The notes beneath the pieces were generated by a model. It ran no database searches. It was given only the letters and a program-made list of their open reading frames with translations, and was not told the origin of the DNA. Shown one piece after another: positions 41,401-53,463 of a stretch of 64,000 nucleotides of DNA (positions within the stretch are counted from its first letter, which is position 1; every line of letters begins with the position of its first letter). The stretch is taken from assembly GCF_004379255.2 (NCBI RefSeq), contig NC_056052.1, positions 13,920,589 to 13,984,588 of the forward strand, in the 5' to 3' direction. A program made the translations under genes and the position numbers. This DNA is from Salvia splendens. Taxonomy: Eukaryota > Streptophyta > Magnoliopsida > Lamiales > Lamiaceae.

Positions 41401-42254
41401 GGCTGGCGCCCGAGGTGTGTGGAGGGAGTTTGACTCTTGGTTCGAGGGATCTTCACCACCCCTCCGGATCAATGACACCATCCCAGATAGGCTCGAAGTT
41501 TGGGCACGGAGAGTCCAACAACCCGGTAAGAAACACCTCAGCCGGGCGATACCGTACCTTATTCTTTGGTTCATTTGGGCGGAGTGAAACAGGAGTCGCC
41601 ATCAATCGGTGCAATTTAAGCCTTTCAATGAGGTATGGCAAGTGCAAATGTTCCTTAGAAATAGCATGGCCAATGGTTCCTATAAACCGAAGCATTGGAA
41701 AGGAGTCCGCCTCAAGATCAACGCCCCGAGTCAGGCCGAGCCACGGAGGACCAGGCCCCTTGCGATGGTGGTCAAATGGAACCCGCCGGATGAACCGTGG
41801 ATCAAACTCAACACTGACGGAGCATACAGTGAGGCAACGGATAAAGCCGGGGGGGGGGGAGGACTTGTTCGTGACCATGAGGGCAACATGCTTGCAGCCT
41901 TTACCTCCCCACTCGAGGCTCACTCAGCCCTCGAAGCGGAGCTCCTGGCCATCCAATTCGGGTTGACGCTCGCCGCAGAATTCAGAAGGCCTAAATGGCA
42001 CGCGCTGGGGACCGGCCCATATTAGCCGGGTGATGGCGCGAATCGCAATCCTCAAGCGCCAACAAGACACTCGTATTACCTTCATCCACCGGGAAGGGAA
42101 TAGAGCAGGAGATCTCCTCGCCAAAATGGGATTAGAATGAAATGACTACTGCCGTATGAATGCCCTCACGGCACCAAGGCACCTCACAGCGATGATTAGA
42201 ATGGATGCAATGGGTATCCCGAACATTCGGGTCCATAATGAAGAGGAAGAATAG
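38418..42254 (+). pseudogene. LINE-E ORF2, multiply broken
   Basis: EN-RT-RNase H ORF2 of the B/E subfamily. Defects seen in order: frameshift at about 38545 in a C-run after MEPLT; TAG at about 38794; frame change near 39700; deletion at about 40769 joining SFGG of one region to LWATYMMAK (TTTGGG at both edges, about 100 residues lost); TGA at about 41587 in WAE.NRSR; frame change near 41860 in a G-run; deletion near 41990 in RNase H; TGA at about 42138. RT motifs remain (GLRQGDPISPALF, AYADDIIIF). Clearly older than F and G, as their insertion into it requires. Confidence 0.9.
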
Positions 42255-42324
42255 GCTCGAGTTTTGGCTGAAAGGGATGTATAGTCTTTATTTTGTGTTG
42301 AATTGTAGTTTACCTTTTGAAAGG

Positions 42325-42370
42325 GAGTATGATGAGGTCCGAGCTTGTGGTACCGGACCGCATACTACTC
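42325..42370 (+). other. LINE-E 3' UTR hairpin
   Basis: GAGTATGATGAGGTCCG pairs with CGGACCGCATACTACTC. About 70 bases past the end of ORF2. Confidence 0.7.
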
Positions 42371-42501
42371 CTAATTTTTCGTGTAGGCACATCAATTTCG
42401 GGTGTGGCCACGTTTTGTAATCAACCACTTTTGAAATATAGGGATGAGGGACCCACGGACCCTCCACCGTGAAGGTGTGTGATTAAAAAAAAAAAAAAAA
42501 A

Positions 42502-45103
42502 ACTAATGCACCAAGCACTTTCATGAGATTGATGCACCATGTTTTGAGAAAATTCATTGGAAAATTTGTGGTTGTTTATTTTGATGATATTCTTGTCTAT
42601 AGCAAAAATGTGGATGAACATCTTAACCATGTGCATGCTATTTTGGACACCTTAATAAAAGAATCATTGTATGCTAATCTCAAGAAGTGTTCATTTTGCA
42701 TGGATAAAGTTGTTTTTCTTGGTTTTGTTATAAGTGCTAATGGGATTGAAATGGAAAAGGAGAAGGTGAAAGCTATTTTAGAATGGCCAATTCCTCAAAA
42801 TGTAGCACAAGTTAGAAGTTTTCATGGTCTTGCAAGTTTTTATAGGAGGTTTGTCAAGGATTTTAGTACAATTGCTGCACCTTTGAATGAAATTGTGAAA
42901 AAGGATGTTTGTTTTTATTGGGGAGAAAAAGAAGAGCATGCTTTTAATCTCCTTAAAGAAAAACTTACAACTGCACCAATTCTTTCTTTGCCTAACTTTG
43001 ATAACATGTTTGAGCTTGAATGTGATGCATCTGGAGTAGGCATCGGAGCTGTTTTGTTGCAGGATGGAAAGCCAATCGCTTACTTTAGCGAAAAGTTGAA
43101 AGGAGCTCAATTGAACTATCCAACGTATGACAAGGAGTTATATGCGTTGGTTAGAGCTTTGGAAACATGTCAGCATTACTTGTGGCCTGTAATTCATACG
43201 GATCATGAATCTCTCAAGTACTTGAAAGGTCAAGGTAAGCTTAGCAAGAGACATGTTAAGTGGGTGGAATTCATTGAATCATTTCCCTATGTAATCAAAT
43301 ACAAAAAGGGAAAAATCCAACCAAGCTGCTCTAGTGGCTTGGGAGTTGATATCAGGGAGCTTTCACTTCCTAGGAGGTCGCAGGTTCGAATCCTAGGAAG
43401 TGCAGATTTGGGGATTAATTTCTCCTTGGGCCTGTGGGCCCAGAATGACAACGAAGCGCACCTACGGGGTAAGACGCTTCACCTCCAACTGTTAGGTCGG
43501 GGGTCCGAGTCACATCGGAGGGTAGATGGGGAACCATCGTCGATCCTCCAAAAAAGAAAAAAAAAAATACAAAAAGGGAAAAGAAAACATTGTGGCTGAT
43601 GCATTGTCTCGGAGGTACATTTTGATCACTAATTTGAGTTCTAAGTTGCTTGGTTTTGAGTTGATTAAGGAAATGTATGATAATGACCCGGACTTTTCTT
43701 CTATCTATTTAGCTTGTGAGCATACTGCATTTGACAAGTTCTATAGGCATGATGGCTATTTGTTTAGAGAAAATAAACTGTGCATTCCTAAAGGTTCTAT
43801 GCGTGAATTGCTTGTGCGTGAAGCACATGGTGGTGGTTTAATGGGGCATTTTGGAGTCCATAAGACAATGGATGTTTTGCATGAACATTTCTTTTGGCCT
43901 AAAATGCGTGTGGATGTTGAAAGAATTTGTAAAAGATGCATAACTTGCATGCAAGCCAAGTCTAAATCACACCCACATGGTTTGTACAAACCGTTACCAA
44001 TTCCTAGTGCACCTTGGGAGGATATTTCAATGGACTTTGTTGTTGGTTTGCCAAGAACAAAAAGAGGTAGAGATTCAGTTTTTGTGGTTGTTGATAGGTT
44101 TTCAAAAATGGCACATTTTATTCCATGTCACAAAACTGATGATGCATCTCATATCGCTGATTTGTTCTTTAAAGAAATTGTCCGTTTGCATGGTGTTCCT
44201 AGATCAATTGTGAGTGATCGAGATGCTAATTTTGTGAGTCATTTTTGGCGAGTGTTGTGGAATAAGTTAGGAACTAAACTCTTGTTTTCTACTACTTGTC
44301 ATCCACAAACTGATGGACAAACTGAAGTAGTTAATAGGACTTAGTCTCAATTACTACGAAATTTAGTTAAAAAGAACTTGAAAAGTTGGGAGGAATGCTT
44401 ACCTTTTGCTGAATTTGCTTATAATCGAAGTGTTCATTCTGCTACTAACTTTTCTCCATTTGAAGTTGTGTATGGTTTTAATCCATTGAGCCCACTAGAT
44501 TTGATTCCAATACCTATTGAAGATCGTGCAAGTCTTGATGGAAAAGCTAAGGCCGAAATGGTGAAAAGATTGCATGAAAGGGTAAGACTCAACATTGAAA
44601 AGAGGACAGAACAATATGCAAAGCAAGCCAACAAGGGTCGGAAACAAGTCATCTTTGAGCCGGGAGATTGGGTTTGGTTGCATATGAGAAAGGAGAGATT
44701 TCCTTCGAAAAGAAAGTCCAAGTTGCAGCCAAGAGGAGATGGACCATTCCAAGTGATTGGAAAAGTCAATGATAATGCTTACAAACTTGACTTACCTGGT
44801 GAGTTTAATGTAAGTGCTACTTTCAATGTTTCTGATTTATCTCCTTATGTTGGTGAATTAGATTCGAGGACGAATCCTCTTGAAGAAGAAGGGAATGATG
44901 GAGCTACACCCAAGCTGATCTACAAGGACAAGAAGATGGATCCATTGTTCATTCAAAGTGGACCAATTACAAGAGCTATAGCTAAGAAGATAAAGGAGTC
45001 CATGATGCTTTTAGTTGATGAAATAAAAGCCCAATTCCAAGACCAATCTACATTGGGCCAAATGGTGAATATTATTCAAGTTAGTGGGCAGCCCAATGCA
45101 TGA
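42502..45103 (+). pseudogene. Gypsy H pol, right of LINE-E
   Basis: Continues from [22 protein letters not shown] ([10 protein letters not shown]), RNase H ([14 protein letters not shown]), integrase zinc domain, core ([25 protein letters not shown]) and C-terminal GPITRAIAKKIKES. Broken by LINE-E upstream, SINE-2 at 43315-43566, a three-codon loss before VIHTDHES, and a TAG at 44342-44344 after VVNRT. Closely similar to gypsy P. Confidence 0.92.
43315..43566 (+). mobile_element. SINE family 2
   Basis: About 252 bp in RNase H/integrase coding sequence of gypsy H. Target duplication atacaaaaagggaaaa at 43299-43314 and 43567-43582; gypsy P has the uninterrupted site. The 5' region is tRNA-like (box A-like TAGTGGCTTGGG; box B GGTTCGAATCC near 43383-43393); the body contains CACCTACGGGGTAAGACGC and a second box-B-like GGGGGTCCGAGTC; A-rich end. 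Unrelated in sequence to SINE family 1. Confidence 0.9.
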
Positions 45104-45377
45104 AGTTTTGAGTCACTATATATCACATTTTGGAGGCCCAAATTGAAGATACATGATGCATTTTCGTCCAAGTTGGAGCAACCAAAATGAAGAGTCATTT
45201 TTAAGTTACTTTTTGAGTTAAATAAGTGACTTTAGATGTCCTAAAGTCACACCAATAGTTTAGGAGTTACTTTTCACTTATTATGAGTCATTCTAAAGGT
45301 CTTAAGTTGTACTAATGATATGAGACTTTCAAGAGTCCATTCTAGCCTATAAATAGGCTTGTAAGCATGTCATCATT

Positions 45378-46568
45378 AATACACCGATCCTCCATGATGA
45401 ACAGGATATCCCGAGGTGGAACCTCTCTAAACATGGGGAATTCACGGTGGCTTCGACATGGGACACACTTCGAGGGCGAAACCCGATCATCCATGGTTTG
45501 GGGGACGTTTGGAAGGCAGGCCTCACCAACTCAATAGCCATCTTTATCTGGAGGCTTCTCTCCAATCGGGTGCCGGTTGACACGAAGCTTCAGTGGCGGG
45601 AGATTGAGCTAGCCTCTAAGTGCCAATGCTGCCCCCACCGACCGAATACCGAGTCCCTCCAACACCTCTTCATCCAGGGACACGGAGCTCGCAGAGTATG
45701 GAGTGAGTTTGACGGTTGGTTCACAGGCCCGTCCCCCCGCATCCATATCAATGATACAATCCCTACGAGAATCGAAGTGTGGGCGAGAAGGTACCAACAG
45801 CCGAACAAGAAACATCTTAGCCGAGCCACTCCATACCTCATTCTGTGGTTTATCTGGTCGGAGAGAAACAGGAGTCGCCACCAAGGCACACAGTTTAAAC
45901 CACAAAACGTGGTATGGCAGGTCCACATGTTCATTCGGAATGCTATGTCCAATGGAAGCTTGAAGCCGAAACATTGGAAGGGAGTTAAACTTGGAATCAA
46001 CATTCCTCAAGCGGCGGCAATCAGGGCGCTACCCCTAGCCATGGCAATCAAATGGAACCCCCCGGACCAGCCGTGGATAAAGCTCAACACCGATGGCTCC
46101 TACAATGAAGCGAACGGTAGAACAGGGGCTGGAGGGATTATTCGAGACCACTTGGGTAAGATGCTCGTCGCCTTCAGCACACCCCTAGAAGCACACTCGG
46201 CGTTAGAGGCGGAGCTGTTGGCCATGCTCCACGGGCTAAATATAGCCAAAGAACTCGCCCTACCAATCTGGATTGAGTCCGATGCAGAGCAAGCAATCAA
46301 ATTGGTCAATGGGACAGGATGGGGCCCGGCACTCGCCCGGCAAGCGGTGGCGCAACTAACCCTTCATAAACGCCAACTCAAATTCCGAGCCACCTTCATA
46401 CACAGGGAGGGGAACAAAGCGGCGGATTTCCTTGCGAAAATGGGGCTAGTCCAAGACAGTGGTCTACGAATGCACTACAACTCAGCACCGAGAGAACTGT
46501 TGGACTTGGTTAGATTGGACGAGATGGGAGTGTCGCACATCCGATACCTTGACGGGAACGGGCATTAA
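45378..46568 (+). CDS. LINE-I ORF2 C-terminal fragment
   Basis: Open frame without own start: INTPILHDEQDIPRWNLSKH, CQCCPHRPNTESLQHLF, then a complete RNase H (NTDGSYNEANG, LEAELLAM, ESDAEQAI, HREGNKAADFLAK), ending IRYLDGNGH. Nearly identical to the LINE-G end. Not expected to be expressed as such. Confidence 0.88.
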   Translation, partial: NTPILHDEQDIPRWNLSKHGEFTVASTWDTLRGRNPIIHGLGDVWKAGLTNSIAIFIWRLLSNRVPVDTKLQWREIELASKCQCCPHRPNTESLQHLFIQGHGARRVWSEFDGWFTGPSPRIHINDTIPTRIEVWARRYQQPNKKHLSRATPYLILWFIWSERNRSRHQGTQFKPQNVVWQVHMFIRNAMSNGSLKPKHWKGVKLGINIPQAAAIRALPLAMAIKWNPPDQPWIKLNTDGSYNEANGRTGAGGIIRDHLGKMLVAFSTPLEAHSALEAELLAMLHGLNIAKELALPIWIESDAEQAIKLVNGTGWGPALARQAVAQLTLHKRQLKFRATFIHREGNKAADFLAKMGLVQDSGLRMHYNSAPRELLDLVRLDEMGVSHIRYLDGNGH

Positions 46569-46632
46569 AGTTGATAATGAGACGATGGGAGACAATAGTG
46601 ACTAGCTTTTTGGTTAATTGTATTTTGGAAAA

Positions 46633-46679
46633 GAGTATGATGAGGTCCGAACCTTGTGGGATTGGACCGCATACTACTC
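46633..46679 (+). other. LINE-I 3' UTR hairpin
   Basis: Same stem as LINE-G, including the G.U variant in the inner stem. Confidence 0.65.
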
Positions 46680-46787
46680 TTGATTTGTTACGGCACACCA
46701 CTTTTGGGTGTGGCCACGCCTTGTAATTACCGCCTTTGGAATTATAGGGATGAGGGACCCACGAACCCTCCACCGTAGAGGTGTTTG

Positions 46788-46831
<44 letters not shown>

Positions 46832-47113
46832 ATTGATCAAATACGAAAATAGACTTTGTCTTGTGAGTTGAATTCTCTTTGTAGAGTTTTTCACTTGTTT
46901 GGAACTTATCAAGATACTTTGAGCAAGTTCTTGTGGCGTTCAACCATACCGAGGTTCTTGGCTGATCATATAGCCAACGGGTCGAGGTTTTCCAAGCTCT
47001 GGAAGTGGATCAAACCAGATTATCAATCAAGGGAGTCCGCTGCCAAACCTTATACGTGGGGTTCTTGGATCAATATATCCAACGGGTCCTTCGTCCTATC
47101 CCAATCCATATCA

Positions 47114-48535
47114 CTTCCCCCCTCTAGAGCGTGGTCGTACTCGGAAAATTCGGGAATCCTTCGAGAATGGTCCGGTGCGCACTAACCCGAGAGCAAGGCC
47201 CCAAGCCAGCCGTAACGAGCAAGGTGTTGCGCCTACGAACCCGCCATTGTTGATCACCTCTAACCATGCTAAGGACGGTGAGGGTGGGCCGCGAGACGTT
47301 GATGTGCCGATGGCCGAGGTAAGCTCGGAACCGAGGGACAAAGGGCGCTGGAGGGCCGAGCCATCCGGCACGATAACTGTGGATAAACAAGAGGGCTCGC
47401 CTAGCAACGTTAGGCCCGGCGGGATTGGAGCCGTTGAGGGGCACACGACCAACCCAAGGTCCATGGCGGATATGGTTCGGGAAGGTCCGAGCTCCGAGGG
47501 TCACCAAGCCTTTGTCCCGGAAAATATTCTAAATATTGGCTATGCTACCACATCAAATGGGCTCCCGGCGATTTATTTCTCATCATCGGAGACACAAAAA
47601 TTGGCAACGAGTCTCGGCCATGCTATCGTAGGTAAGTTCTCCCATTCTATTCCGGCTTCGCACCAAATACAAAAAGCACTTGATAACATCAAATTTAGTC
47701 GAGGCTTTACATGGAAGTATATTAATGCAAAACATGTTCTTGTTCAATTTGAGGATATTGCTAGGCTGCTTGGTGGCCCCAAGGGGACCCCGGTGTGGTA
47801 TGTTGATCGACATCCTATGCGAGTCTTCAAATGGGCGCCGGATTTTGATGCATATTGTGAATCCCCGATCGCGGCAATTTGGTGTAACCTAATTGGCCTC
47901 CCCATCCACTTGTTTGACCAATCGGCCCTTTTTGCCATCGGAAAACTCCTTGGGACCCCTATCCAAGTGGATCGAGCTACAGCCAACAAGACACGACTAT
48001 CCTTTGCCCGTATTTGCATCGAGATCGACATAACGAAGCCACCACTCGAGGAGATCATCCTTGACATTTGTGGGCGTGAAACCTGCAACAGGTGAGGTGG
48101 GATAAGATCCCGGCATATTGTAGTGAATGTGGGCACGTGGGGCATAAAAGTGAGGCTTGTTATACGGCGGGTAAAGCGGGTCCAAGGTTCGAAGGGAGGA
48201 TATAACCAACCGAAGGACAACTTGAACAGCAAGGAGGGGAAACAACATTGGAGACCCAAAGAAACGGAAGCTCAACCGATCATAACAACAAGCACTAGAG
48301 ATACGAATGATGGAGTTTGGCAAGGACCGGATGTCATGGGCGCTTTGCATGAGGATGGCCCCGTGGATTTGGCCCTTCGGGCCGACGAGGGTGACAAGAG
48401 CTGGAGTGCAACCCATTTGCATTGTAGGGGCTCGGCTTTCACACCCTTTCATCATGGGAAAGGCCGAGGGAATAATGCGAAAGGAGATACAAGTAACCAT
48501 CGGGTCACACCCTCGTCCTTGGAGCCGCGTCAACC
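47114..48535 (+). pseudogene. LINE-J ORF1, partial
   Basis: Starts at the gypsy H boundary in FPPLERGRTRKIRESFENG. The core is readable (LPAIYFSSSETQKLATSLGH to SFARICIEID) with a short deletion (FEDIARLLGG lacks ADY). Frame change at about 48085 (GRETCNR), after which the knuckle region is out of frame. ORF1 is then joined at about 48535 to ORF2 by a deletion. The N-terminal part is not in the window. Confidence 0.88.
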
Positions 48536-51076
48536 CAAAAACGTCCTAAAAAGACTAATTAAATCTCATAATATTTGCTTTCTTGCAATAATGGAGCCGC
48601 TTACAACCCCTAACCCGGACAAATTCTCAAAGAAATTGGGGCTGATCTACAAGGGGTCAAATATCAACGGGAAGATTTGGATTTTTGTAGAGGAAGGGGC
48701 TAACTTCGAAGTTGAGGATGACTCGGAATAGTTGCTCCATGGGCGGCTCACTTGCCCGTGGCTACCAACACCTATTGAGATCTCAGCTGTATATGCTAAG
48801 TGTACGAGAGGGGAGTGGCTTGCACTGTGGGACAAGATGAGAGACATCACCCAAATGTCGGAAGGGAGGCCTTGGTTCATTGGAGGGGACTTCAACACCA
48901 TCCTCTCCACTCGTGATAGGACGGGAAGCGACACCAATCGGCAAGTGGAGATGGTTGACTTCGCCGAGGCAATAGAGGATTGCCGATTGTTGGACCCGGG
49001 CTTTGATGGCTCGGACTACACCTGGGCAAAGAATGGCCTCATGGAAAGATTGGATAGAGTGCTGGTCAGTGAAATGTTAACCCAACTTTTTGACTCAATT
49101 AGAGTCACTAATCTTCCCCGGGTAGCCTCGGATCATGGGCCAATACTCGTCCGGTGCAGAATGCCGACAACCTGGGGGGTGGCAGAGCGTTCCGGTTCCA
49201 AAACATGTGGGTGCGGCATGAGGGGTTTGCTGATATGGTGCGGGTAGATTGGATGGCTCCCACAGAGGCTACAGGCCTACTCAACTTGAAGATCAAGTTA
49301 GCAAGGATTAAACAGACATTCAAATGGTGGAACAAAGAGGTTTTCGGGAATATCCACACCAACCTCAAAGCCTGTGAAGAGAATATTGCCGTGGCTCAAT
49401 CTAAGTTCGAGGAAGACCCCTCGGCCCGGAACAGAATGGAGATCAACAAACAAATAGCTGAGTACGTCCTTCTTCTCAAGATGGAAGAAGACTTCTGGCG
49501 CCAGAGAGCGGCTCTCCGTTGGCTGGAAGAGGGTGATAAAAACACTAGGTTCTACCAAAGTTGGGTGAAGCAAAAGAGAATTCGGTTGCGAATCCACAAG
49601 ATTAATGCTAATGGGAGGGAGCTCACGGATGACCTTGAAATCAAAGACTCGGTGGTCGAGTTCTATCAAAACCTCCTTGCGCCAACTTACCCGGAGTTGG
49701 CTGCCCCGGACCTAGCCGCCAGATGCGGATGAAGTGAAAAGGGCAGTTTTTGACATATCAGGAAATAGTGCCCCCGGGCCGGATGGGTTCTCGGACTTGT
49801 TCTACCAAGCTTGTTGGGGAATCGTGGGGCCGGATATAGTGGATGAGGTTAGGCAATTTTTCTGTGGGGCCTTCCCCCCCGACACTTGGGGAGACTTCCG
49901 GCCCATCAGCTTGTGCAACGTCATCAATAAGGTGATTACAAAAGTCCTCATGAAGAGACTCGCACCCTTTCTACCACGTGGCGTCTCACCGAATCAAAGC
50001 GGGTTCGTAAAGGGGAGGCTGCTAAATGACAATGTGCTCCTCGAACAGGAAATGTTCCATGAACTTGGCCGATGCACCCCGGCCCCGAACGTTGCAATCA
50101 AGATTGACATGGCTAAGGCCTATGATCGGGTGCAATCGCCCTTTCTGCTCAAGGTCCTTAAGCAAATGGGATTCCCGGGCCCTTGGATTGCGCTTATTGA
50201 AAGATGCATTGGAACTTGCTGGTTCTCAATCCTCATTAATGGCTCCCCAGCAGGTTTCTTCAAATCCACCCGCGGGCTCAGGCAAGGTGATCCCATCTCC
50301 CCTGCCCTCTTTGTTTTAGCAGCAGATTATCTCTCACGCACCCTCGATAGGCTTATTCTTGGGCACAAAGAGATGACCTTTAAAGCCAGTCGTGGAAGCT
50401 TAGAGATCAGCCACCTTGCCTATGCCGACGACATCATTATTTTCACGCAAGCGGCCACGATATCCCTCAGGAGGCTTAGAGCGTGCCTTGACCACTATGG
50501 AGAGGTGTCGGGCCAACAAATCAATCTGGCCAAGAGCAACTTCTACATTGCGGAAGCGCATGAAGGATGGTCGAACTCTATCCAAATGGAAGGGGGCTTC
50601 TCTAGAGGTACCTTCCCGTTCCTTTATTTGGGGGTTCCAATTTATCGAGGTGTGAAGCGCTCGGATATGTTTATGTTCCTACGGGAAAAGATACGGCTAG
50701 GATCTCAGGGTGGGCCCATCGACACCTTTCTTTCGGGGGGAGACTCACATTGATCAAGAGCACGCTTAAGGCGGTCCCAATGCATATCTTTCAAGCAATC
50801 GAGCCAACGAGTGGAGCCCTCAAGCAGCTGGACCAGCAAATGGCTCACTTCTTCTGGACCATGGCGCGCCTCGCCATCCTCAAACACCACATCCGAGCCA
50901 CCTTCATCCACCGGGAGGGAAACAAAGCGGCTGATTGGTTAGCCAAGATGGGACTGGACCTTTCAAGCTTCCGTCACATGTCCGAACAAACGATCCCTAG
51001 AATGCTCAAAGCCATCATCCGTATGGACGAGATGGGCCTCCCCAACATTCGAGTCCGGAATGAAGATCGCGAGTAA
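48536..51076 (+). pseudogene. LINE-J ORF2, multiply broken
   Basis: Begins QPKNVLKRLIKSHNICF, lacking the first 17 or so residues. Defects: TAG at about 48729; frame changes near 49165 and 49730; a deletion in RT (FFCGAF joins PDTWGDFRPIS, about 20 residues lost); a frame change near 50700; a large deletion joining AHFFW to the last part of RNase H (MARLAILKHHIRATFIHREG). Motifs left: GGDFNTIL, SDHGPILVRC, GLRQGDPISPALF, AYADDIIIF. Ends IRVRNEDRE. Confidence 0.88.
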
Positions 51077-51103
51077 ACAAGGGGCCGAGGAGGGAATCCC
51101 ACT

Positions 51104-51153
51104 CTAGAGTGAGAAGCTCTCCCTTCTCTCTAGCAATTCCCCCACTTTGATCC
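51104..51153 (+). promoter_or_regulatory. Conserved 5' UTR block of LINE-K
   Basis: AGAGTGAGAAGCTCTCCCTT, then CTCTCTAGCAATTCCCCCAC, as at the 5' ends of LINE-E and LINE-D. Candidate internal promoter or packaging element (inference). Confidence 0.45.
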
Positions 51154-53463
51154 AGCCCACCGCCCTTCCATAATTCCACGACCAGCCGCCGCAACCCTCT
51201 CCACGCCGTCCTCCACATTCCTCCTCTTACCCCCACAACCTGTCGGCCACAACCCTTCGGCCACCGCCCCTCTACACCCAATCCCGTCGAATTGTTTTCA
51301 TTGCCCGGCTCGTCCATCCCCAACACACGACCTTGGCCGCCGAACAAACCCGGAGCTCCCTCGACCAGCCACGAGGTGAGCGCACGACCGGTCATGTCGG
51401 ACCCACCTTCAACCCCCGCTCCGGCTCCTCCAGACCCCGAGGAGGCTAGATCTATCCCGGACCAACTCATGGTCTTCCGTTCAAGTGAGGACCAAACACC
51501 GAAGATACCAGCCAAGGAAATGAAAATGACAAGCAAGAAGAATAAGATAGCGGCTAGGAAGAGCACGCCGGCACCCCTCACCAAAGGCCTTGGCCGGAAA
51601 AGATTCGTACCCTCCCCTCTCCCGGAGGACAAACAACTCACGAAGAAGCTCGACTTTGGAGAGGGCACCTCCGAGCTAGAGAACTCCGGCTCGTCCTCCG
51701 CCCTTGACAGCCCTAAATGCAAGGTAACACTCTTCCCGACTTACTTCGTGGATAACAAAGAAGCACAAGATATGGAATCTCATCCTAAGGACCTTACCGA
51801 TGAGGGTGGAGGCCAAATGGAGATGGTGGTATTTGGAGAAGCTCCGGCTGCCGACGCCGCGCCACCGTCCGACATTGTACCCGCCATGGGTGAAACGACC
51901 GTTGGAGGTGAGGAAGATGGGCCCCTAGTCGTATCCCAAGAGGATTTGGACGTTTCATGTGTGACAAAAAGCTCATTGGGGAGCGAGATAGTCAACTTAC
52001 CCGAAATGGGTATGGGAACAAATTGCCTTTCGGAAAGTGCTTTTGTCCCTTACCAAAATCGGAAGTCACATGTGGAGCCATGCTCACCCCCTCCAATGCA
52101 GCAAGTGGAGCCAAAAAGGATAGAGATCCTCCAAATCATTGAGTTGACCGTGGCGGAGGTGCTTGATTCGAAGGCGGCGCAACCCCTCCTCGCTGGAACC
52201 TCGCCGGCCAAGGCTAAGATGCCAAGAGTCGACCTCGTTACAAATGGGAAAGACAAAGACACCGAACCACGTATGCCTTTTATGGAGATTGGCCCATCAT
52301 TGGAAGATTTTCCACCTCTAGAGAAAGGAAGGACTCGGAAAATCCGAGCATCATTCGAAGACGGAGCTACCCTAACGAAGCCGGGTTGGCCGATGAACAA
52401 ATCTACCCAAAACCCCCTCCGAGACTTGACCACATCCTCGGCCGCGAGCATGCATGCGAAGGACCCGGCGCGGAACGAGATGGAGATGGGGACGGCCTGG
52501 CCTCCCGATGAAGCCATGAACGACAAGGATCCGATCAAAGGACCACAAACCGAAACAAACCTTGGGGCTAAAATCAAAGACAACCCGACACACAACCCTT
52601 TGGGAGATGACACCGAGCCAAACGTGAGGAATCTAATCAAGAAGAAATCCATGGCCGACATGGTGAGGGTGGCATCGTCTAGTGAGGGTCCACAAGCCTT
52701 TATATCCCGGAGAACATCCAAAATATTAGTTTTGCGTCAACGGCAAACGGAATTCCATCCATCTACTTCTCCGGATCAGAAATCCAAAGGTTGGCATCAT
52801 CCCTCGGCCATGCCATAGTAGGTAAGTTCTCGCACTCAATCCCGGCTTCCTACCAAATCCAAAAGGCTCTAGATAATATTAAATTTTGCCGCGGCTATAC
52901 TTGGAAGTTTATTAACGCCAAACATATTCTTGTTCAATTTGAGGATATGGCGGATTATGCTCGGCTTCTTAGTGGACCCAAGGGGACGCCGGTATGGTTC
53001 ATTGATCGACATCCGATGAGAGTTTTTAAATGGTCCCCCGACTTTGATGCCTATTGTGAATCTCCAATTGCGGCGATATGGTGCAACTTAATTGGGCTTC
53101 CGATCCACCTATTCGATCAATCGGCCGTTTATGCTATCGGAAAACTTCTTGGCAACCCGATCCAAGTAGATAGAGCCACGGCCAACAAATCGAGACTTTC
53201 CTTCACGCGTCTTTGTATTGAGATTGACATAACAAAGGCACCACCCGAGGAGATCATCCTAGACATTTGTGGGCGCCCCGTGGTGCAGCAAGTAAAGTGG
53301 GATAAGATCCCGTCCTATTGTGTGGATTGCAAACATGTTGGACACAAAACTGAAGTGTGTTATGCCTCCGGGAAGACTGTTCGACCCCCAAAGGGAAATT
53401 ACAACATAGCAACACCAAAACAGCCACAACACGGAGGAATGGGAGCAAAAGAGAGTAATGTTG

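Larger units (their letters stand above)
20395..42501 (+). mobile_element. LINE-E, full-length insertion hit by three LINEs
   Basis: A LINE inserted in gypsy H. The target duplication actaatgcaccaag lies at 20381-20394 and 42502-42515. Own sequence: 20395-21620, 24677-25797, 33354-33437, 37983-42501. It carries a 5' UTR with the CT-rich block, ORF1 from 20623, ORF2 from 38418, and a 3' UTR with hairpin and A-tail (42485-42501). Inserted later: D', LINE-F and LINE-G. The first 37 or so bases (20395-20431) precede the block where LINE-K begins and are not seen elsewhere. Confidence 0.9.
45374..46829 (+). mobile_element. LINE-I, 3' fragment of G-type LINE
   Basis: 5'-truncated LINE in the LTR of gypsy H: last 400 or so codons of ORF2, 3' UTR, tail motif TTTGATAAAA and an A-run. 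No target duplication; ten LTR bases are lost. CATCATT at the left junction (45371-45377) occurs both in the LTR beyond the deletion and in the LINE, a microhomology join. Confidence 0.88.
20256..47113 (+). mobile_element. Gypsy H, split by LINE-E, SINE-2 and LINE-I
   Basis: Same family as gypsy P, opposite strand. Surviving parts: RT piece 20256-20394, pol 42502-45103, 3' LTR 45154-47113 interrupted by LINE-I. The 5' LTR, gag, protease and early RT are absent. It ends ATATCA at 47113 against LINE-J ORF1. Confidence 0.88.
45154..47113 (+). repeat. Gypsy H 3' LTR, interrupted by LINE-I
   Basis: Starts TGATGCATTTTCGTCC and ends CCATATCA. LTR sequence runs 45154-45373 and 46831-47113; LINE-I lies between. 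TATAAATA at 45348-45355 within the same 16-bp palindrome as gypsy P. Ten bases (ttgaggacat in gypsy P) are missing at the LINE-I site. Confidence 0.88.
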
